The position numbers were made by a program, and so were the translations under genes. Under the pieces are notes generated by a model, which worked only from the letters and a program-made list of their open reading frames with translations, did no database searches and had not been told where the DNA came from. 64,000 nucleotides of DNA from Hyphomicrobiales bacterium. GTDB lineage: Bacteria; Pseudomonadota; Alphaproteobacteria; Rhizobiales; Beijerinckiaceae. The stretch lies in NCBI GenBank assembly GCA_027483895.1, contig JAIXTP010000034.1, positions 1 through 64,000 on the forward strand. The letters run 5' to 3'. Every line of letters begins with the position of its first letter. The first letter of the stretch is position 1. Below are positions 1-8,921 of this stretch, in pieces.

Positions 1-332
1 ATGCAGCAGAACCGCCGAGTCCTTGCCGATCGAATACAAAAGAACAGGCTTGCGAAACTCCGACGCAACCTCACGAAAAATCGAAATCGAGCCGGATTCG
101 AGAGCGCGGAGACGGGGGGGCGCTATGTTCCGCAGGCGACGCATCCTGCGTTTACGGATCTTTACAAAAGAACAGTCAACCTGGAATTGCGAGGTTTATG
201 AGCGAGAAAGCGATTGCGCCCCGTTTTTCGCTCGGAAATGACCCCTGCCGGGAGTGATCCGCAGCGGTTTCGTCTCAGCGGATCGTCAGCGCCGTTCGGG
301 CGCGTCGGGCCGACGGCGCGCTTTTCGCGTAT
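1..332. other. Left edge, no gene recognised
   Basis: No reading frame here has a convincing start, ribosome binding site or recognisable product. A 13-nt sequence (TACAAAAGAACAG) occurs twice, at 35-47 and 163-175. The stretch lies just beyond the 3' end of the msbA fragment and is less GC-rich than the later housekeeping genes, as expected for a junction of transferred DNA. It may contain remnants of genes that lie outside the window. Confidence 0.4.
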
Positions 333-557
333 CTATTCCGTCGAATGAAACTGCAGCTGATGCAGCCGCGCATAGACGCCGCCTTTGCGGACCAGTGCGT
401 CATGCGTGCCCGTCTCCGCAACCCGGCCCTGATCCATGACGTAGATCCGGTCGGCCGAGGCCACCGTCGCGAGGCGGTGGGCGATGATGAGCGTGGTGCG
501 GCCCTTCATCAGCTCCTTCAGGGCTTCCCGGATCGCCGCGTCCGATTCCGGGTCGAG
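333..557 (-). pseudogene. 3' fragment of a second msbA-type ABC transporter gene
   Basis: This fragment encodes the last 74 residues of an MsbA-like exporter ATPase domain, including the H-loop region (LIIAHRLATV), and ends at its own in-frame stop. Positions 348-557 align without gaps to 10427-10636 of the intact gene, with 10 differences in 210 bases. Eight of the ten are synonymous; only two change residues (Arg/Gln and Pro/Ala). The last four residues differ (HSTE here, AGSE in the intact gene). Upstream of codon Leu (557) the similarity stops abruptly. The Walker A, Walker B and membrane domains are absent, so it cannot work. The synonymous bias suggests it came from a functional msbA allele of a related strain, not from decay of a local copy. 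Confidence 0.85.
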
Positions 558-708
558 TAGAAGACAGGGTTCAGAGAAAACGGCGGTTTAAAAAACTATG
601 CAAAAAGCATAGACATCACCCATTTTAGTTATTATCAATTCGTCGGAATTTTCCGGCGCTCGAAGCTGGAGCGACGTTCGGAGCAGCCGCGCTTTTGAGG
701 GTTTGGCA
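558..708 (+). promoter_or_regulatory. AT-rich leader of the heptose island
   Basis: This 151-bp AT-rich gap precedes the first island gene. It holds a perfect small inverted repeat (CTATGC, five A, GCATAG) at 596-612 and an AT-rich stretch around 625-645. It probably contains the island promoter, but no clean -35/-10 pair could be assigned. A ribosome binding site (GAGG, 697-700) lies eight bases before the ATG at 709. Confidence 0.45.
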
Positions 709-1674
709 ATGACCACCTTGGTCACGGGAGGGGCGGGTTTTATCTCCACGACACTGATCGGACGGCTTCTCGGCCGTGGCGACAAAGTGTTGGCGCTGGA
801 CAATTTTTCTCGCGGATCACGAGACAACATCGCGGGCTTCATCGGTCATGACCACTTCGCCTTCGCCCAGGTGGACCTGTCCGACCTGATCGCCTTTCGT
901 GCGGCTGTCTCGGCGCATGGCGGCATGGGGCCGGTGACTGAGGTCTGGCATCTGGCAGCTAATTCGGACATCCCCGCCGGCATCGCAGATGCTCGTGTCG
1001 ACCTTCGCGATACTTTCGTGACGACGTTCAATACGCTCGAAATCATGCAGGAGATCGGTGCGAAGCGACTATACTTCGCCTCGTCTTCCGCGGTCTACGG
1101 TGATCTCGGTGACAAGTTGCTCACGGAGGACATCGGTCCGCTCTTCCCGATCTCCGCCTACGGGGCAATGAAGCTGGCGTCCGAGGCGGCGATTTCCGCA
1201 GCTGCCGAGAAATTTCTCGACGTCGCGTTGTTGTTTCGGTTTCCCAACGTGGTCGGTGTTCCGGCCACGCATGGCGTCCTGCTCGATTTCATGCGCCGAC
1301 TGCGGCAGGACCGCTGCGTGTTGCAGGTTCTCGGCGACGGTACGCAGCAGAAGGCTTACCTGCACGTATCAGACCTCGTTGACGCCATGCTGTTGGTTCA
1401 GGCGCGCAGCACCGCTCGTTTGGATGCCTTCAATATCGGCCCGACCGATCTTGGCGTCACCGTGCGCGCCATTGCCGCCGAGACGGTCGCCGTCGCAGCG
1501 CCGGGCGCCGAGTTGCGCTTCGGGCAGGGCAACAAGGGCTGGATCGGCGATGTACCGCGCTTCGCCTATTCTACGGCGAAACTACAGGCACTCGGCTGGC
1601 GGCCGAGCATGGATTCGCTCACGGCGATCCGCCGCGCCATACGCGAGATTGCGGCGCAGGAATGCGTCACATGA
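709..1674 (+). CDS. NAD-dependent sugar-nucleotide epimerase/dehydratase (extended SDR)
   Basis: The 321-residue protein has the extended short-chain dehydrogenase layout: the nucleotide-binding motif TGGAGFI at residues 6-12, a Ser-rich segment at 125-127, and the catalytic pair Tyr151/Lys155 in YGAMK. This is the UDP-glucose 4-epimerase/GDP-sugar dehydratase family, which acts on NDP-sugars in the cytoplasm through a transient keto intermediate. Its stop overlaps the next gene start as ATGA, so it is translationally coupled to the GDP-heptose enzymes. A modification of GDP-heptose is therefore the likely job, but that is inference; the exact substrate cannot be read. The ATG at 709 is preferred over an upstream TTG at 703 because of the GAGG spacing. 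Confidence 0.82.
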   Translation: MTTLVTGGAGFISTTLIGRLLGRGDKVLALDNFSRGSRDNIAGFIGHDHFAFAQVDLSDLIAFRAAVSAHGGMGPVTEVWHLAANSDIPAGIADARVDLRDTFVTTFNTLEIMQEIGAKRLYFASSSAVYGDLGDKLLTEDIGPLFPISAYGAMKLASEAAISAAAEKFLDVALLFRFPNVVGVPATHGVLLDFMRRLRQDRCVLQVLGDGTQQKAYLHVSDLVDAMLLVQARSTARLDAFNIGPTDLGVTVRAIAAETVAVAAPGAELRFGQGNKGWIGDVPRFAYSTAKLQALGWRPSMDSLTAIRRAIREIAAQECVT

Positions 1675-3620
1675 AGCAAGCCGTCATTCTGGCCGGTGGC
1701 AAGGGAACTCGGCTCCGATCGGTTCTCGGCGATGTTCCGAAGCCGCTCGCTCAAGTCGATGGCGAGCCGCTGCTGGGCCATCAGTTGGCCCTCCTTCGGC
1801 GCCATGGCTTCGAGGAGGCGGTATTGCTGGTCAGCCATGGCGCGGGCCGGATCGCAGCCTGGCTGGCCGATGCCGCGCCACTCGGTATTCGGATCAGGCT
1901 GATCGAGGATCCCGAGCCGCGCGGCACTGCCGGCGCGGTTCTCGCCGCACTCGATCAGCTCGCGCCCGTCTTCACCGTCCTGTACGCCGACACGATGCTC
2001 GGGGTGGATCTTTCCAGATTCCGCGCTTGGCACGATGCCGCGCCGGATGCTGCGGCCTCGCTCTTCCTGCATCCGAATGACCACCCGCAGGACTCGGACC
2101 TTGTCGAGCAGGACAGTGCGGGCCGTATCCTGCGTTTCCATCCCTACCCGCATCCGGACGGCGAGTGGTTGCCGAATCTGGTGAACGCGGCGCTCTACAT
2201 CGTGAACCGCGATGCGTTGCTGCCCTTCCGGGCCGCGCCGCCGCCGCTGGATTTCGGCAAGGATCTGTTTCCGCGCATGCTTTCGCAAGGGGCGTTGCTG
2301 CGCGGATACGTCTCGCCCGAGTACATCAAGGACGCGGGGACGCCTGCGCGGCTCGACCGCGTGCGACGCGCCCATGCTTCGGGTGCGATCCTTCGCGCCT
2401 CTCTGGACCATCCGCAACGCGGAGTCTTCATCGATCGCGACGGCACGCTGAACGAAGAGGCGGGGCATCTCCGCCGCGCCGAGCAGCTTGCGGTCTTCGG
2501 CTTCGTGGGTCAGGCGCTTCGCCGCCTGAATGACGCCGAGTGGCGAACGGTCATCATCACCAACCAACCGGTGCTGGCACGGGGCGAGACGGATGAGGCG
2601 GAACTCCGCCGAATTCATTCACGGCTGGACAGCGAGGTCGCGCGAGACCAGGCGTTCTTCGACCGTTTGTATTTCTGTCCGCACCATCCGGATGCCGGCT
2701 TTCCGGGGGAGATCCCGGAACTGAAGCGGACTTGCGATTGTCGCAAGCCGGCGCCGGGGTTGATCCGCAAAGCGCAGAGCGAACTGAACATCGCGCTGGA
2801 GCATAGTTGGTTGATAGGCGACAGCACTGCCGACCTCGGGGCCGCCGAGGAGGCAGGCGTCAGCTCGATTTTGGTCGAGACCGGTGAGGGCGGTCTTGAC
2901 GACCGTTATCCCTATGAAGCGGGCTTCACCTTTCGTGATTTTTCCGCGGCAGTGGACTTCATCCTGGACGACTATCCACGCCTCGCCGCCGCGGCAGCGC
3001 CTCTGCTAGAGCGCATCGGCTCGGGTGAGGACTGGTTCATCGGCGGCTGCGCGCGGTCGGGAAAGTCGACCCTTGCCGCGACCCTGGCGCGCGAGTTGCG
3101 CCGCGGCGGGCAGCACGCGGTGGTGATCCAGCTCGATCGCTGGCTCATGCCCGAGGACCGGAGGGGAGCCGGCGTACCGGAACGCTACGACATGCAGGCC
3201 ATTGAAGCCGCGTTCGAGGCTGCAGCCGGACGAACCGGCGGCGAAGCGATCGTGGACCTTCCTTTCTATTCGCGTCGGCAGCGCAAGCCGCTGGACCTCT
3301 CTCGTCGATTGTCGCTGCCGGCCGGCACCGTCGTGTTTTGGGAGGGAGCGGTCGGTGTCGAACTGGCTGCGCGCCTTGGGCTCGAGAGCCATGCGATCGA
3401 TCTCCAAGCGGATCCTGCCGCTCGGCGCGCGCGCCAAGATCATTACGCACGCCGCCTCGGCCACGGCGCAGACGCCGGTTCAGTCGGCTGGGCCGCACGC
3501 GAGCAGGACGAGCATCCCGTCCCCGCCGTGCCGCGGGCTGAGGCGGCCCATGTCTTTACCCTCGATCCGGTGCTTGCTCGCCCAAACGCCGCCGAGACCA
3601 GAAGAGCCATCCAGTCGTGA
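1671..3620 (+). CDS. Fusion: heptose-1-P guanylyltransferase / GmhB phosphatase / P-loop kinase-like
   Basis: This 649-residue protein carries three domains. Residues 1-235 are a sugar-phosphate nucleotidyltransferase (AGGKGTRL at 8-15, PKP at 23-25) of the HddC/RmlA type. Residues 250-430 are a HAD-IIIA phosphatase of the GmhB type: FIDRDGTLN with nucleophile Asp255, zinc ligands around C336, H338, C355 and C357, the CRKP signature and Asp384 in GDS. Residues 450-649 form a P-loop kinase-like domain (GGCARSGKST at 458-467), resembling uridine kinases. The first two domains would remove the 7-phosphate of heptose 1,7-bisphosphate and then make GDP-heptose. The third domain's substrate is unknown. 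The start at 1671 has an AGGAA site and an ATGA overlap; the stop overlaps the next GTG. Confidence 0.85.
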   Translation: MKQAVILAGGKGTRLRSVLGDVPKPLAQVDGEPLLGHQLALLRRHGFEEAVLLVSHGAGRIAAWLADAAPLGIRIRLIEDPEPRGTAGAVLAALDQLAPVFTVLYADTMLGVDLSRFRAWHDAAPDAAASLFLHPNDHPQDSDLVEQDSAGRILRFHPYPHPDGEWLPNLVNAALYIVNRDALLPFRAAPPPLDFGKDLFPRMLSQGALLRGYVSPEYIKDAGTPARLDRVRRAHASGAILRASLDHPQRGVFIDRDGTLNEEAGHLRRAEQLAVFGFVGQALRRLNDAEWRTVIITNQPVLARGETDEAELRRIHSRLDSEVARDQAFFDRLYFCPHHPDAGFPGEIPELKRTCDCRKPAPGLIRKAQSELNIALEHSWLIGDSTADLGAAEEAGVSSILVETGEGGLDDRYPYEAGFTFRDFSAAVDFILDDYPRLAAAAAPLLERIGSGEDWFIGGCARSGKSTLAATLARELRRGGQHAVVIQLDRWLMPEDRRGAGVPERYDMQAIEAAFEAAAGRTGGEAIVDLPFYSRRQRKPLDLSRRLSLPAGTVVFWEGAVGVELAARLGLESHAIDLQADPAARRARQDHYARRLGHGADAGSVGWAAREQDEHPVPAVPRAEAAHVFTLDPVLARPNAAETRRAIQS

Positions 3621-4603
3621 TCATCAGCCGGACCCCCCTTCGGATGAGCTTCGTCGGCGGCGGCAGCGACCTGCCCGCCTTCTATCGGGAGCATGGCGGC
3701 GCCGTCCTCAGCACCGCGCTCAACAAATACGTCTTCGTGACGGCGAACAAGAAATTCGATGCCGGCGTGCGCGTGGCTTATTCGCAGACGGAGGAGGTGG
3801 TCTCGGCGTCGGAAATTCGGCACGCGCTGGTACGTGCGGCGATGGGCTTGCTCGGCTTGAACGGCGGGGTCGAAATCACGACGGTTGCCGATATCCCCTC
3901 TCGTGGAACGGGCCTCGGCTCATCCTCCTCCTTCACCGTTGCCCTGCTGCATGCTCTCTATGCTTTCCAGGGGCGCTATGTAAGCAACGAGCGGCTGGCC
4001 GAGGAGGCATGTCGCATCGAGATCGACATCTGCGGCGAGCCTATCGGCAAGCAGGACCAATACGCGGCTGCCGTCGGCGGCCTCAACGTGATCGAGTTCC
4101 GACCGGACGATACGGTCGGCGTGATACCGATCATCTGCCGACCCTCGACGGTGGAGCGTCTCCAGTCCAGCCTTCTCATGCTCTACACGGGCATTACCCG
4201 CAGCGCCTCCAGCCTGTTGCGCGAGCAGTCGCAGGATGTCTCCGGCGACCGAGCCAAGAAGGCGGCGCTTCGTCGGATGGTGCAGCTTTGTTACGTGCTG
4301 CGCGATGAATTGCAGGCCGACAACCTGGATGCATTCGGCGACGTTCTGCACGAGAACTGGGAACTGAAGAAGAGCCTCGCCAGCCGCATCACCTCGTCCG
4401 AGATCGACGATTGGTACGACATCGCCCGGCGCCACGGTGCGACGGGCGGCAAGATCCTCGGCGCCGGCGCTGGCGGTTTTCTCCTGCTCAGCGCGCCGCC
4501 CGAACGGCATCCCGCCATCTGCCACGCCCTGCCGGGCCTGCGTCCGGTTCCGTTCGAGTTCGAACGGTTCGGAAGTCAGATCATCTTCTATCAACCCGCT
4601 TGA
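3617..4603 (+). CDS. hddA: GHMP-family D-glycero-D-manno-heptose 7-phosphate kinase (HddA-like)
   Basis: The 328-residue GHMP kinase begins with the family N-terminal segment (RTPLRMSFVGGGSDLP), has the ATP-binding motif GTGLGSSSS at residues 97-105, and a C-terminal glycine-rich motif (GGKILGAGAGGF). This start is typical of HddA, which phosphorylates heptose 7-phosphate at C1 to give the 1,7-bisphosphate. The GTG start overlaps the previous stop (GTGA), so the gene is coupled to the phosphatase/guanylyltransferase fusion. With the isomerase gene next door this completes the route to GDP-D-glycero-alpha-D-manno-heptose. A fucose/other sugar kinase is possible from sequence alone, but the neighbours favour heptose. 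Confidence 0.85.
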   Translation: MIISRTPLRMSFVGGGSDLPAFYREHGGAVLSTALNKYVFVTANKKFDAGVRVAYSQTEEVVSASEIRHALVRAAMGLLGLNGGVEITTVADIPSRGTGLGSSSSFTVALLHALYAFQGRYVSNERLAEEACRIEIDICGEPIGKQDQYAAAVGGLNVIEFRPDDTVGVIPIICRPSTVERLQSSLLMLYTGITRSASSLLREQSQDVSGDRAKKAALRRMVQLCYVLRDELQADNLDAFGDVLHENWELKKSLASRITSSEIDDWYDIARRHGATGGKILGAGAGGFLLLSAPPERHPAICHALPGLRPVPFEFERFGSQIIFYQPA

Positions 4604-4652
4604 GCCGCTCTGCCGCTGCCGCGTGCCCGCGCAGCACCATCACACGACCGAC

Positions 4653-5243
4653 ATGCCACACATGATGCAGGCCATGACGCAGAATTTCCAAGGAATAGCG
4701 GAACACTATCTGAGCCGCCTGTCGGACTCTCTGGTCGCGCTCGACCGAGCGTCGATCGACAACGGTGTCGCCGTGATCCACGCTGCCTGGCAGCGGGGCG
4801 CGCAGATCATCACCCTCGGCAACGGGGGCAGTTCCATGACGGCGCTGCATTTCTGCACCGACTGGTCGAAGATGATCCCGATGGCGACGGGCCGACCCAT
4901 TCTCGGTCGGAGCTTGGTGGACAATATGGGCCTCATCATGGCCTACGGGAACGACCTCTCCTTCGACGACGTCTTCGCCGAGCAGCTGAAGAACATCTTG
5001 CGCCCGGGCGACCTGGTCGTCGCGATTTCCGGGAGCGGGAATTCCGAGAACGTGATCCGGGCGGTGGACCACGCCAACGCGCATGGCGGGGAGACGCTGG
5101 GCCTCAGCGGCTTCTCGGGCGGGCGGCTTCGGGAGAGGGCCAAGCATTCTGTTTGGGTAAGGTCGAACGATATGCAGATCTGCGAGGACGCACACGCGAT
5201 CTTCGGCCACATCGTCATGCAGAAGCTCTGCGGCCTGATCTGA
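4653..5243 (+). CDS. gmhA: SIS-domain sedoheptulose 7-phosphate isomerase (GmhA-like)
   Basis: This SIS-domain protein (about 196 residues, the usual GmhA length) shows the phosphosugar-binding motifs GNGGSS and SGSGNSEN. GmhA converts sedoheptulose 7-phosphate to D-glycero-D-manno-heptose 7-phosphate, the first committed step for heptose in lipopolysaccharide, capsule or S-layer glycans. It sits 49 bp after the heptose kinase gene. Four in-frame ATGs (4653, 4662, 4665, 4674) are possible starts and none has a strong ribosome binding site; 4653 is chosen for length. The role is well supported by the neighbouring kinase, phosphatase and guanylyltransferase. Confidence 0.85.
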   Translation: MPHMMQAMTQNFQGIAEHYLSRLSDSLVALDRASIDNGVAVIHAAWQRGAQIITLGNGGSSMTALHFCTDWSKMIPMATGRPILGRSLVDNMGLIMAYGNDLSFDDVFAEQLKNILRPGDLVVAISGSGNSENVIRAVDHANAHGGETLGLSGFSGGRLRERAKHSVWVRSNDMQICEDAHAIFGHIVMQKLCGLI

Positions 5244-5273
5244 CGGATCGTCACAACTGGAGAGCCGCCCGAC

Positions 5274-8200
5274 ATGCTTGAATTTACCGGAGAGCGCATC
5301 GTTCCGGGCGCCGCTAATTGCGAGCCGCTGTTTGCCGAGAAAATGTACACCGAGCATTCGGCACGCTACCTGCTCGCCGCGCAGCTTGCCGCGGGGGCTC
5401 GGGTGCTGGATGTCGGCTGCGGCGTCGGCTACGGCGCAAAGCTGCTGGCAGAGGCCGGCGCGCGGGAGGTCGTGGCGTTCGACATCTCCGCAGATGCGAT
5501 CGCGCATGCGCGCGGCAATTACGCCCATCCGGCGGTGCGCTTCCAGATCGGCCAAGCGACCGACTTCGTCTTCGATGAGAAGTTCGACCTCGTCACTTGC
5601 TTCGAGCTGATCGAGCACGTTTCCGACCAAGAGGCGGTGTTTCGCTGCATCGTCCAAGCGCTGGCGCCCGGCGGCGTGATGGTGATGTCGACCCCCCGCT
5701 CCCTCGAGCGGCCGCGAAACGAGTTCCATACCCATGAATACACGCTGGAGGAATTTCGTGAGGTCCTCGGGCGGAACTTCGCCCACCACCGGATGATGGT
5801 GGAGAACAACCACTTTACCTCGCTGGTCACGCACGGCCCGCCGGCGGTGCTCGATCGTATCCACGCTCTGCACCCACAGTTCGGGCCGGAGCTCGCGGAT
5901 TATCTGATCGCCCTCGCGACCCAAGGCGATCCTGAGCGGCTCGAACTCTTCCGACCAGTAATGGTGATGAACAACGAGGCCTATGTAAAACGGCTCGAGC
6001 GGGACGAGGCCATCCTGCAGAATCGAAGAATCGAGCTGGATGCAGAGGTCGACACGCTGCGCCGAAAGCTGGAAGAGACCGAAAAGCGCTTGGCCGAGAC
6101 CATGAAGCTGGAAGAGTGCATCCGCGAGACCGTCGATGCCGCCATGACGGAGCATTCGCAGCGTCTGATCGTCGAGGCACGGGGGCTGGAAGCGCGCGTG
6201 CGCGAGACGGTCGATGCCGCCGTGACGGAGCATTCGCAGCGTCTGATGGTAGAGGCGCGGGGGCTGGAAGATCGCGTGCGCCAGACCGTCGATGCCGCCG
6301 TAACGGAGAACACGCAGCGCCTGACTTTAGAGGCGCGGGGGCTCGAAGATCGCTTACGCGAGACCGTCGATGCCGCCGTGAAGGAGAACGCGCAGCGCCT
6401 GATCGTCGAGACGATTCGTATGCTGGCGGGTGCCAAAGCGCTGCGAAACCGAGATCTCGCTCGTGCAGTCGCAATTCATCCGGCGGCCGGGCAGAACCCG
6501 CCGATGCAGCCGTCGGCTGCCCGCGGCCTTTTGGGGTCGCTCCGCGCCGCCCACCGCGCGCTGCAACGCCGGGTGCCGGCATATGCACGCACCGTCGAAT
6601 ATCGCCGTGCCCACTTCGGCGGCCGCGCCATGCGTCGCGCTGCCAAGACGATCATCGCGCGCATGATCGGACGGCCCGTGCCGCCCACGGCGACGTCGAA
6701 CACCATCATCGTCGACTTGGTAACCAGTCCGCCCCCGCCGCCCATATCCGTAATGCCCGACAGGAGCCCTGCTCCCTCGCCCGACGTGATCTGCGCGATC
6801 GGCTGCTGGGAAGGCGAGTCGAAGCGTTACCGGGTGGAAAACCTCGCTGAGGCGCTTCGCGCAGGCGGCCGCAGCGTAGAGGTGATCCCGTTCTCGGATC
6901 TCGGTCGCATCAAGGCGGAAGGGCTGACGCCGAGGCTCGTGATGCTGTTCCGCGCGGCGGACGAGCCCTGGATTGACCAATATTTCGCCCATGCGCGCCG
7001 GCACGGCATCCGCACGATATTCGACGTGGACGATCTCGTCTTCGAGCCCGACTTGGTCGAGCGGGTGCACGGCTATCAGATGCTGAACGCTGCCGAGCAG
7101 CAGGGGTACCGCAGGGACGTCGCACGCTATCGGGCGCTGCTTTTGAAATGCGATGCCGCCACGGTCTCGACGCAGCCGCTGGTGAACGCGGTGGAGGCGC
7201 TCGGCCTGCCGGCCCATGTCGTGCCGAACAGTTGGAACGATATCCAGTCCGACATCGCGGCCGGGCTGCTGCAGTTGCCGCGGCCGGCGCGGCAGGACGT
7301 ATCGATCGGCTACTTCTCGGGCAGCCGAACGCATGACCGCGATTTCCAGGAAGCCGCCCCCGCGCTGCTGCGCCTGTTGCAGGAGCGGCCGGGCCTGCGG
7401 CTGCGTCTGGTGGGGGAGCTCGATCCCGGGTCGGACTTCACGGCCTTCGCCGATCGCATCGAGCGGCTGCCCTTCATGCCTTACCAGGACATGTTGCGCT
7501 GCTTGTGGGAGTGCGACATTGCGATCGCCCCGCTCGAGCCGAGCAACCCCTTCAACGAGGCCAAGAGCGAGCTGAAGTGGTTCGAGGCCGCACTGGTTCG
7601 CGTGCCCTGCGTCGTGTCGCCGACCGCGCCCTTCCGAAGCGCGGTTCGCCACGGGGAGACCGGCTTCCTCGCGGCCTGCGAAGCCGAATGGTACGATGGC
7701 CTGCGCGCGCTGGCCGACGATCCGGCGCTGCGCGCGCGCATCGGCGCCGCGGCGGAGGAGGCGGCCCGCCAGAGCTTCGGCCCCGACCGGCTGCGCGAGG
7801 CGGCGGAAGCGGCCTATGCGCTGCCCGCGCCGGCCGCGCCGGCCGCGCCGGCGATCCGCCGCGATCCCGCTCGCAAGCGCATCGACTGGATCGTGCCCGG
7901 CCTGATGATCGGCAGCGGCGGGCATCGCAACATCCTTCGCGCAGCGCATTTCCTCGAGAAGTTCGGGCACGACGTAGGGCTGATCTTCACCGACACGCAA
8001 TATTCCGCTGAGGAGTTGCGTGGGCTGTTGTACCAGCACTTCTACCCGTTCGAGGGTCCGATCCGGCGCTACGACAGCGTCTTCCGCTACACCGACGCGC
8101 TGTTCGCGACGCATTGGAGCACCGTCGAACCCGCGCTGCGCGCCCGTGGCCTGACGCGCCAGGTAATGTATTTCGTGCAGGATTTCGAGCCGCTCTTCGC

Positions 8201-8900
8201 GCCGATGGGTACGGAATACATCTTGGCCGAAAATACCTATCGTCGGGGCCTCTATTGCATCACCTCGGGCCCGTGGTGCGAACACCTGCTGAAGCGCGAC
8301 TTCGGGGCGGAGGCGGACCACTTCGAGTTTCCGATCGACCGTGAGGTATATTTCCCCCGGCCGCGCACGAAGGAGAACCTCAACGTCCTTTACTTCGCCA
8401 AGCCGGAAATGCCGCGGCGTTGCTACGAGCTCGGCGTGATGATGCTGCGCGAGCTGCACCGCATCATGCCTGAGGTCGAGATCATCATGTACGGGTCAAA
8501 GAACGTGAATCTCGACGCGCTCGGCTTCCCGGCAAAGCTGCAGGGCGTGCTGCCGACAATTCATGATTTGGCTCAGGCCTATTCCAATGCCGATCTCGGC
8601 ATCGCCTTCTCGACCACGAATCCGAGCTTGGTGCCGTTCGAGATGATGGCCTGCGGCACGCCCGTGGTGGATCTGGGCAGGCCGGGCAATGAGGTGAATT
8701 ACGGCGGGCGGCACGACGTCGCGCTGCTGGCGGATCCGCAACCGGTGCTGATGGCGCGCCAGGTGCGCGATCTGCTGCTTGATCCGGTGGCGCGCGCGGC
8801 CCGGTCCAAAGCGGGCATCGAACTGGTGTCGCGCATGCCGACCGAGGAGCAGATGGCCCGCCGGGTTGAGGAATTGATCCTCCGGCGTCTGGCGGGCTGA
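5274..8900 (+). CDS. Giant methyltransferase / coiled-coil / tandem glycosyltransferase protein
   Basis: The 1208-residue protein has an N-terminal class I SAM methyltransferase (residues 1-230; VLDVGCGVGYG at 44-54, FELIEHV near 113). A predicted coiled coil at about 240-380 contains nearly four copies of a 26-residue repeat. A basic linker follows, then two GT-B glycosyltransferase units: about 500-840 and about 865-1208. The second resembles the WsaF-type rhamnosyltransferase (YFVQDFEPLFAPMG). The layout matches chain-length or chain-terminating glycan enzymes, in which a methyltransferase caps the chain and a coiled coil sets spacing. That is inference from architecture. A GGAG site precedes the ATG. 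No membrane segment is obvious, so it is probably cytoplasmic or membrane-peripheral. It follows the GDP-heptose genes, so it may use that donor. Confidence 0.8.
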   Translation: MLEFTGERIVPGAANCEPLFAEKMYTEHSARYLLAAQLAAGARVLDVGCGVGYGAKLLAEAGAREVVAFDISADAIAHARGNYAHPAVRFQIGQATDFVFDEKFDLVTCFELIEHVSDQEAVFRCIVQALAPGGVMVMSTPRSLERPRNEFHTHEYTLEEFREVLGRNFAHHRMMVENNHFTSLVTHGPPAVLDRIHALHPQFGPELADYLIALATQGDPERLELFRPVMVMNNEAYVKRLERDEAILQNRRIELDAEVDTLRRKLEETEKRLAETMKLEECIRETVDAAMTEHSQRLIVEARGLEARVRETVDAAVTEHSQRLMVEARGLEDRVRQTVDAAVTENTQRLTLEARGLEDRLRETVDAAVKENAQRLIVETIRMLAGAKALRNRDLARAVAIHPAAGQNPPMQPSAARGLLGSLRAAHRALQRRVPAYARTVEYRRAHFGGRAMRRAAKTIIARMIGRPVPPTATSNTIIVDLVTSPPPPPISVMPDRSPAPSPDVICAIGCWEGESKRYRVENLAEALRAGGRSVEVIPFSDLGRIKAEGLTPRLVMLFRAADEPWIDQYFAHARRHGIRTIFDVDDLVFEPDLVERVHGYQMLNAAEQQGYRRDVARYRALLLKCDAATVSTQPLVNAVEALGLPAHVVPNSWNDIQSDIAAGLLQLPRPARQDVSIGYFSGSRTHDRDFQEAAPALLRLLQERPGLRLRLVGELDPGSDFTAFADRIERLPFMPYQDMLRCLWECDIAIAPLEPSNPFNEAKSELKWFEAALVRVPCVVSPTAPFRSAVRHGETGFLAACEAEWYDGLRALADDPALRARIGAAAEEAARQSFGPDRLREAAEAAYALPAPAAPAAPAIRRDPARKRIDWIVPGLMIGSGGHRNILRAAHFLEKFGHDVGLIFTDTQYSAEELRGLLYQHFYPFEGPIRRYDSVFRYTDALFATHWSTVEPALRARGLTRQVMYFVQDFEPLFAPMGTEYILAENTYRRGLYCITSGPWCEHLLKRDFGAEADHFEFPIDREVYFPRPRTKENLNVLYFAKPEMPRRCYELGVMMLRELHRIMPEVEIIMYGSKNVNLDALGFPAKLQGVLPTIHDLAQAYSNADLGIAFSTTNPSLVPFEMMACGTPVVDLGRPGNEVNYGGRHDVALLADPQPVLMARQVRDLLLDPVARAARSKAGIELVSRMPTEEQMARRVEELILRRLAG
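6126..6416 (+). repeat. 78-bp in-frame tandem repeat in the coiled coil
   Basis: Copies begin at 6126, 6204, 6282 and 6360, exactly 78 bp apart; the last is partial. Each encodes a 26-residue unit around ETVDAAVTE, a variable residue pair, QRL and EARGLEDRVR. The period fits a helical coiled-coil spacer. Copies differ by scattered substitutions, so the array is not brand new, but the copy number could still change by slippage or recombination and alter the distance between the methyltransferase and the glycosyltransferases. Confidence 0.9.
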
Positions 8901-8921
8901 TTGGAGGAGGGCTTTCCAGCC

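Noticed and set aside
35-175. Two copies of a 13-nt repeat at the left edge as terminal repeats of an insertion element
   Set aside because: They are direct, short and enclose no transposase.
6126-6416. 78-bp tandem repeats as a CRISPR or satellite
   Set aside because: They are in frame within a coding gene, have no spacers and encode a helical repeat.
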